DNA from: Chlorobiota bacterium
GTDB lineage: Bacteria > Bacteroidota > Ignavibacteria > Ignavibacteriales > Ignavibacteriaceae
DNA length: 9,414 nt
NCBI GenBank assembly: GCA_008363265.1
Contig: RHKR01000153.1
Coordinates: 1-9,414, forward strand
Reading direction: 5' to 3'
The translations under genes and the position numbers were made by a program. The notes under the pieces were generated by a model, which had not been told where the DNA came from, searched no databases, and worked only from the letters and a program-made list of their open reading frames with translations. Of the stretch, positions 4,737-9,414 are shown piece by piece. Position 1 is the first letter of the stretch; the number at the start of each line of letters is the position of its first letter.

Positions 4737-7688
4737 ATGACCGGAACCATATCGGGTATTCTAACAAGCGGAAGCAACGCGGGGGTCGTGTTGCTGATAC
4801 CGCCGTATTGCGCCCCGGCGCTCATCAAAAGAAGTGTAGCCCTCACCCGGGGGTCGCTCGGAAACCTAAGGGTGGTCTCACTCCGCGGTTTTGTGGCTGA
4901 TGCCATCATCACAGTTTCTCCCAACCATCGCCTGATCTCCCACAAGGAGCGGATCAGGATCTTCTCCCTCATTGTAAAAAAGCACAAGCAAGAGTTAAAA
5001 TACTTCAATGAAGTGAGTGATTTCCCCGGTTTCATAAGGCATCTCGCCGAAACATCCGAAGAACTTTCACTGAACCGCGTTAAGAAGCACGACTGCCCCG
5101 CCGGCCCGAAGTGGGACGACCTCTTCATGCTGCTTGACGCGTTCAAAGCGAAACTGAACAATGAAGATCTTCTGGACTATCCCCGCGCGGTTGAAGAGCT
5201 GCTTAAAGCCGGACCTAAAGCAGTGACGGGCTACTTCACGAAGCAGCACTTCACTCAAGCTGAAAAAGCTTTCGTTGAGGGGTATGGGTTTAAGCTTCTT
5301 GAGGAAGACACCTCAACAAGACAGCCCAAACTTGCAGCCTACAAGGTTGACACGCAATACCAGGAAGCGCTGCAGACCGTGAGGAACATCAGGGACGATC
5401 TAAAACGATTCGCCGCCGGTGATGAGAGAAAACCGCTTAGGATCGGCGTGGTGGTCGACGATTATCAGGCATACTATTCACATTTCAGCAGCATCGCGGA
5501 GAAGTTGGGGGCGAAGTCGCTCTTCCATTTCGCAAAGGGAGTTCCTCTTTTCGCCTCATCGGCAGGTGACCTTCTCGGTTACTACATCGAGTGGATGGAG
5601 AACCACTTCAGCACTTACAGATGGCTTAAGATCCTTGAGTCGCCCGCCTTTAAAAAGGACGGGTTGACAGATGACAAATACGAAATTGGCGATTATTTCA
5701 AGGCCCTGAAGCTGATTGCCGGAGCGAAACTTCCCCTTTTCAATTCCGGATTCGCAAGAGCGGTTGGTCTGCACCTCGATGGGAAAGTGGTCAGGGATGA
5801 GGACGATATTGATGCGGGATCAAACGAAGAAGATCAGGCTAACAACCTGCGTGTCCGGTTGGCAAAAAGAGTGGTGGAAATATTTGAACCGGTAGCAGCG
5901 GCCGAAACACCCGTTGAGAAACTGGCAGCCATCGGCAAGATATTTGATAAACACACTTCCTCAAACCGAGGCAGAAGTGCCGCCGTGGCTTCTTCGGTGA
6001 TAGCCGGAATGGCGGAGGTGCCGGAAGTTTATGACGGGTTGTCGGTCGAAGAACTCGCCTCCCGCCTCAGGGAGGAAGCCCGCGGAAGGTACATCAAGTA
6101 TGAGCCGTTCGGGTTCGACAGGGTGATCATCGGCACTCCTGACGACCTTGCAATGATGGAGTTCGACCGCCTTTATATCCTGGGTCTGAGCGAAAAGGGC
6201 CTTCCGAAAAAGGTTCACGAGAACCCCCTTCTTCTCGATTCGGAGAAAGATGCGATCACCACCACGGGGAAGAACTTCCTCAGCGTTGGCCGGGTCTCCA
6301 AAAACAACGATGAATCCTTTTGGCGAATGGTCCTAATCGCCGGCGAGGTAATGCTCTCCGTGCCCGTGAAAGACATGGCTAGCGGGAAAGACCGACTTGT
6401 CTCCCGGTACATGCTCGAAGCCTTTGAGAAATTGAACGGCGAAAAGTATGACTTTGAAGGTATGGCAAAGCATCTTACCGGTGAGGCGCTTTCCGGAAAC
6501 AACTACCTTCCCAAGGATCCCGCGGATGCTTTGTATGACTATGAACTGGCCGCGAAGTTGATGGTTGATACTCCGCCGATAGGGGGCAAGGTGCACGGAC
6601 TTAAGAAAGAATTTCCTTACAGAAAAAAGATCAAAAGCTTCATCAGGGCCAGGTGGTATGATACAGCGTTCAATGCGTATTCCGGAATCCTTGATCTTGA
6701 ACCTAACAGGGAGTTGAGGGCATTCAGCGCAACATCTTTCACTGAATGGTTGATTTGTCCATACCGGTATTATCTAGATAAGGAAATGAGGCTGGATAGA
6801 TCAGAAGACTTCAGCGCGAAAGAACTTGAATGGCTCGATCATCTTCATAAGGGGAATTTCCTGCATGAGGTTTTCTTCAGGTTCCTCACAAAAGTGAGAG
6901 AGGTGAAGGGTGATGGTTTCACTCAAATAGACGAATCAGACCGGGAGTATCTCGATAGTGCTTTTAAAAAAGTGCTGGAAGAGTTTGAGCAGAAGATCCC
7001 TGTAATAAGCCGTGTATATCAGGAGAACCAACTCTCGGAACTCCAGTGGATAGCAGACAGATTCCTGAAAAATGAAATGGAGAACAATGACACAAGACTC
7101 TATTTCGAACTCGCGGCAGGGTTGTCTGAGAAAGAGGGCCGGGATCCCGGACTTTTCAGATGCGACCCCATCGAAATAAAGGTAAATAAAAACAGAACAA
7201 TCAAACTGCGCGGCTCGATCGACAGGATCGACAGAGCTGCGGATGGCTCTCTAATACTTTATGACTACAAAACCGGAAAAGTTAATAAGTCAACCCCAAA
7301 TGACCCTTTCCTTGGGGGTTCTTTAATTCAGGCCGGACTTTATCCCTTTATGGCACGGCAGATACTTGAAACAGAAGAAACCACAAAATTCAGGTACCTC
7401 TATTCCTCGAAAACGGGACAATTCGAAAAAACCGAAATCGAGTTTAATCAGCAGAATGAAGAATTCTTCCTTCAATTTCTTGAAAGAATGCTGGGGGAAA
7501 TTGAGCGTGGCAACTTTGTACCTGTGGGCACAGGGGATAAATACCCCCCGTGTGAGTATTGTGACTATAAAGAAGTTTGTATTAAACAAATTTCACAGCA
7601 ATTAAAAGAAAACCGGGCAAAGGATACAAACTTCAATGAATACAAATCCACAAAAGCAATGAAACCGGGGGCGCAACAATTATGCTGA
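4737..7688 (+). CDS. addB: AddB-like helicase-nuclease subunit with Fe-S PD-(D/E)XK nuclease domain (983 aa)
   Basis: This is the AddB-type subunit of the AddAB enzyme, which unwinds and degrades double-strand DNA ends to start recombinational repair in the cytoplasm. The first ~650 residues look like an SF1 helicase fold without catalytic motifs: no G-x-G-K-T/S is present near the start (SGSNAGVVLLIPP). Typical core segments remain, e.g. IGTPDDLAMMEFDRLYILGL and SEKGLP (around 465-490). The C-terminal nuclease is complete. It has Cys674 in ICPYRYY, His710 in LHEVFF, Asp829 in GSIDRID, Asp843-Tyr-Lys845 in LYDYKTGK, and Gln865...Tyr869 in QAGLY. The closing C939-x2-C942-x5-C948, with Cys674, should bind a [4Fe-4S] cluster. 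The length is within the AddB range. The stop overlaps the addA start by 7 nt, so the two are probably co-translated. The paralogous AdnA or a generic PD-(D/E)XK family protein is a less likely alternative name. Confidence 0.88.
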   Translation: MTGTISGILTSGSNAGVVLLIPPYCAPALIKRSVALTRGSLGNLRVVSLRGFVADAIITVSPNHRLISHKERIRIFSLIVKKHKQELKYFNEVSDFPGFIRHLAETSEELSLNRVKKHDCPAGPKWDDLFMLLDAFKAKLNNEDLLDYPRAVEELLKAGPKAVTGYFTKQHFTQAEKAFVEGYGFKLLEEDTSTRQPKLAAYKVDTQYQEALQTVRNIRDDLKRFAAGDERKPLRIGVVVDDYQAYYSHFSSIAEKLGAKSLFHFAKGVPLFASSAGDLLGYYIEWMENHFSTYRWLKILESPAFKKDGLTDDKYEIGDYFKALKLIAGAKLPLFNSGFARAVGLHLDGKVVRDEDDIDAGSNEEDQANNLRVRLAKRVVEIFEPVAAAETPVEKLAAIGKIFDKHTSSNRGRSAAVASSVIAGMAEVPEVYDGLSVEELASRLREEARGRYIKYEPFGFDRVIIGTPDDLAMMEFDRLYILGLSEKGLPKKVHENPLLLDSEKDAITTTGKNFLSVGRVSKNNDESFWRMVLIAGEVMLSVPVKDMASGKDRLVSRYMLEAFEKLNGEKYDFEGMAKHLTGEALSGNNYLPKDPADALYDYELAAKLMVDTPPIGGKVHGLKKEFPYRKKIKSFIRARWYDTAFNAYSGILDLEPNRELRAFSATSFTEWLICPYRYYLDKEMRLDRSEDFSAKELEWLDHLHKGNFLHEVFFRFLTKVREVKGDGFTQIDESDREYLDSAFKKVLEEFEQKIPVISRVYQENQLSELQWIADRFLKNEMENNDTRLYFELAAGLSEKEGRDPGLFRCDPIEIKVNKNRTIKLRGSIDRIDRAADGSLILYDYKTGKVNKSTPNDPFLGGSLIQAGLYPFMARQILETEETTKFRYLYSSKTGQFEKTEIEFNQQNEEFFLQFLERMLGEIERGNFVPVGTGDKYPPCEYCDYKEVCIKQISQQLKENRAKDTNFNEYKSTKAMKPGAQQLC

Positions 7689-9414
7689 AAGACCAAAAAA
7701 ACAGAGACCAGATAGTCTCTGAACTCGATAAGAACATATTCGTTGAAGCCGGGGCAGGCAGCGGTAAAACCACGGCAATGGTCTCCCGGATCGCGGAGGT
7801 TATAGCCAAAGGGAAAACCACCATCGAGAAGATCGTGGCCATTACCTTCACCAACGAAGGGGCCGCCAGCTTAAAAAGCAAAATCCAATCGGAACTCGAG
7901 AAAAACTACAGATCAACTACCAGACCTGATGATGAAAAGAAGAGGTTTGAAGCCGCGATCAATAACCTGGCCCTCGCGAAGATCGGAACCATACACAGTT
8001 TTTGCGGTGACCTGCTCAGGGAACGGCCCGTTGAAGCCGGTTTGGATCCCGATTTCGAGATCGGGAATGAGGGGGACAGTGAAGCCATCCTAAAACAGAT
8101 ATGGAACAGTTTCATCCTGGATGAGTTGCGAAATCAGGGTGAGGAATTTTTAGATTTACTTACCAAGGAGGAGATAGATCTGAACAAACTGTTCGAATTG
8201 GTTGAGAGCAGTATAAAATACCAGGATATCGAAATCCTGTCAATGGATTGCGGAAGACCTACCGAAGATGAAGCAACAGATGTGTTTGTTTCGATTAAAA
8301 AACCTGTCGAAAAATTGAAAGAATTTCTCCCACGATTTGATAAAGCCAAGTTGGCAAGGACAGATCAAAAAAAGAAGAAGTACATTCTTGATCTTGTATC
8401 GGCCATGGATGCTGTTGAGGCGGGACAATTCAACGCACTGCGTTTTCTTTTGGAGCACCAACCCGTTGAAGAGAAATGGTCACCTAAGCAGCAGGCTGAT
8501 ATCGCAGAGGTTGACAGTGAAATAATGCAAAGCATCACCTCTTTTCAAAATTTGGAATGTACCTGGATTCACAATAGAATCGTTCAGATAATCGAAGCTT
8601 TTAGAACATTCTACAATTCAGAAAAGAAGAGAACTTCATCTCTTGGTTTTGATGACCTTCTCTTTCAGACGAATGAACTCTTAAAGAACAACAAAGAGGT
8701 ACGCGCATATTTCAAGAAGAAGTATGACCGGCTCTTCGTTGATGAAGTTCAGGATAACGACCCGCTGCAGACCGAGATCATGTTCTTTCTGTGTGAAAGG
8801 GACCGGGGAGCAGCCACAAACTGGAGGGAAGTCGCCCTGCAACCCGGCAAACTCTTTATGGTAGGCGATCCCAAACAGTCGATCTACCGCTTCCGGAGGG
8901 CTGATATCCAGGTTTACGAGGAAGCGAAAAATATCATCGCAGTTCAGGATGGCATATTATGTGAATTGACGACCAATTTCAGATCAACGGAACCGATTGT
9001 TAACTTTATTAACAGGCATTTCGCAAGGTCTTTTGTAAATTATTCTAAAGCTATCGAAAAACAATTCCACCCTCATTACATCCCTTTGGATATTAACCCG
9101 GAGAAGGAGATACTGACCGAAGTTCCGCTATATATAAATCTTACTTCAAAGGTGGCCAAGACCGAGGCAGAAGCAACCAAAACAGCCGGCTTCATCAGGA
9201 TGCTGAAGGCCGGTAAAAAATTCGATTTCAAAGATGTGCTCATTCTGTTCAGGGGGCGTAATAACATGTCCACATATGCCGACATTTTTCAGAAGGCAGG
9301 TATTCCTCTCTATGAAGTCGGGCAGAAAGAATATTTCACGATCCAGGAAGTGCGGGCTCTCGTTTCAGCTCTTGAAGCGATCGATGATCCTACCGACTCG
9401 ATCTCCCTCTACTC
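7682..9414 (+). CDS. addA: AddA-like UvrD/RecB-family helicase subunit, N-terminal 577 codons, cut by the right edge
   Basis: This is an SF1A DNA helicase, expected to be the motor subunit of AddAB with the product of the preceding gene. Helicase motifs appear in order: Q-motif region QKNRDQ (5-10), Walker A GAGSGKTT (24-31), motif Ia TFTNEGAA (55-62), Ib IGTIHSFC, a LGFDDLL segment, Walker B FVDEVQDNDPLQ (Asp354, Glu355), motif III VGDPKQSIYRFRRAD (Gly395-Asp396 onward) and motif IV TTNFRST (Asn432-Thr436). After these comes DVLILFRGRNNM, as in RecB/AddA. The ATG is inside the end of addB (ATGCTGA overlap), typical of translational coupling. The C-terminal half, including the helicase motifs V-VI and any nuclease domain, lies outside the window, so it cannot be said whether this subunit also cuts DNA. 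RecB or a PcrA-like helicase are alternatives; the AddB neighbour favours AddA. Confidence 0.9.
   Translation, partial: MLKDQKNRDQIVSELDKNIFVEAGAGSGKTTAMVSRIAEVIAKGKTTIEKIVAITFTNEGAASLKSKIQSELEKNYRSTTRPDDEKKRFEAAINNLALAKIGTIHSFCGDLLRERPVEAGLDPDFEIGNEGDSEAILKQIWNSFILDELRNQGEEFLDLLTKEEIDLNKLFELVESSIKYQDIEILSMDCGRPTEDEATDVFVSIKKPVEKLKEFLPRFDKAKLARTDQKKKKYILDLVSAMDAVEAGQFNALRFLLEHQPVEEKWSPKQQADIAEVDSEIMQSITSFQNLECTWIHNRIVQIIEAFRTFYNSEKKRTSSLGFDDLLFQTNELLKNNKEVRAYFKKKYDRLFVDEVQDNDPLQTEIMFFLCERDRGAATNWREVALQPGKLFMVGDPKQSIYRFRRADIQVYEEAKNIIAVQDGILCELTTNFRSTEPIVNFINRHFARSFVNYSKAIEKQFHPHYIPLDINPEKEILTEVPLYINLTSKVAKTEAEATKTAGFIRMLKAGKKFDFKDVLILFRGRNNMSTYADIFQKAGIPLYEVGQKEYFTIQEVRALVSALEAIDDPTDSISLY

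Noticed and set aside
4733..5161. 142-codon minus-strand frame opposite the start of addB
   Set aside because: It lies wholly within the addB coding region apart from its last bases, shows no domain, and the plus-strand protein is clearly real.
4737..9414. Reading the nuclease-helicase pair as a new anti-phage defence system
   Set aside because: The motif set, gene order, overlap and Fe-S nuclease fit the well-known AddAB enzyme, and no additional defence-type gene is adjacent on that side.

Overview
The window reads as ordinary chromosomal DNA from a mid-GC bacterium, tentatively a member of the Bacteroidota/Ignavibacteriota (FCB) group. The grounds are a cluster of WG-repeat proteins, an AddAB-type recombination enzyme, A/T-rich intergenic DNA and short TTTTGAG/CTTGAC-like repeats. 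This placement is inference: there is no rRNA or other phylogenetic marker gene.

Layout. Positions 1-4431 are coded on the minus strand. Read in transcription order, they hold a DIP1984-like small coiled-coil protein (4431-3985), a 270-bp spacer with a hairpin and degenerate repeats, and then three tightly packed WG-repeat genes (3714-3160, 3157-2687, 2676-112; gaps of 2 and 10 nt). Last comes the start of a further unidentified gene that leaves the left edge (78-1). Positions 4432-4736 are a divergent intergenic region with a long imperfect palindrome and a diverged 30-bp direct repeat. Positions 4737-9414 are coded on the plus strand: addB (complete, 983 aa) and addA (577 codons visible, cut by the right edge), which overlap by 7 nt.

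Function. AddB and AddA together would form a helicase-nuclease that resects double-strand ends for recombinational repair. AddA carries the active SF1 helicase motifs. AddB shows no Walker A motif but has a complete PD-(D/E)XK nuclease with a four-cysteine Fe-S cluster. The WG-repeat proteins are predicted cytoplasmic (no signal peptides or membrane spans) and their role is unknown. The largest has WG-repeat blocks flanking a very acidic linker.

Points most worth a second look are: the junction between the two small WG-repeat genes, where the reading frames overlap by about 40 nt and could be one gene split by a frameshift; the three-gene WG-repeat operon itself; and the palindrome plus direct repeat in the divergent control region between the DIP1984-like gene and addAB. 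I found no CRISPR array, transposase, tRNA or rRNA, and no convincing evidence of a new defence system.
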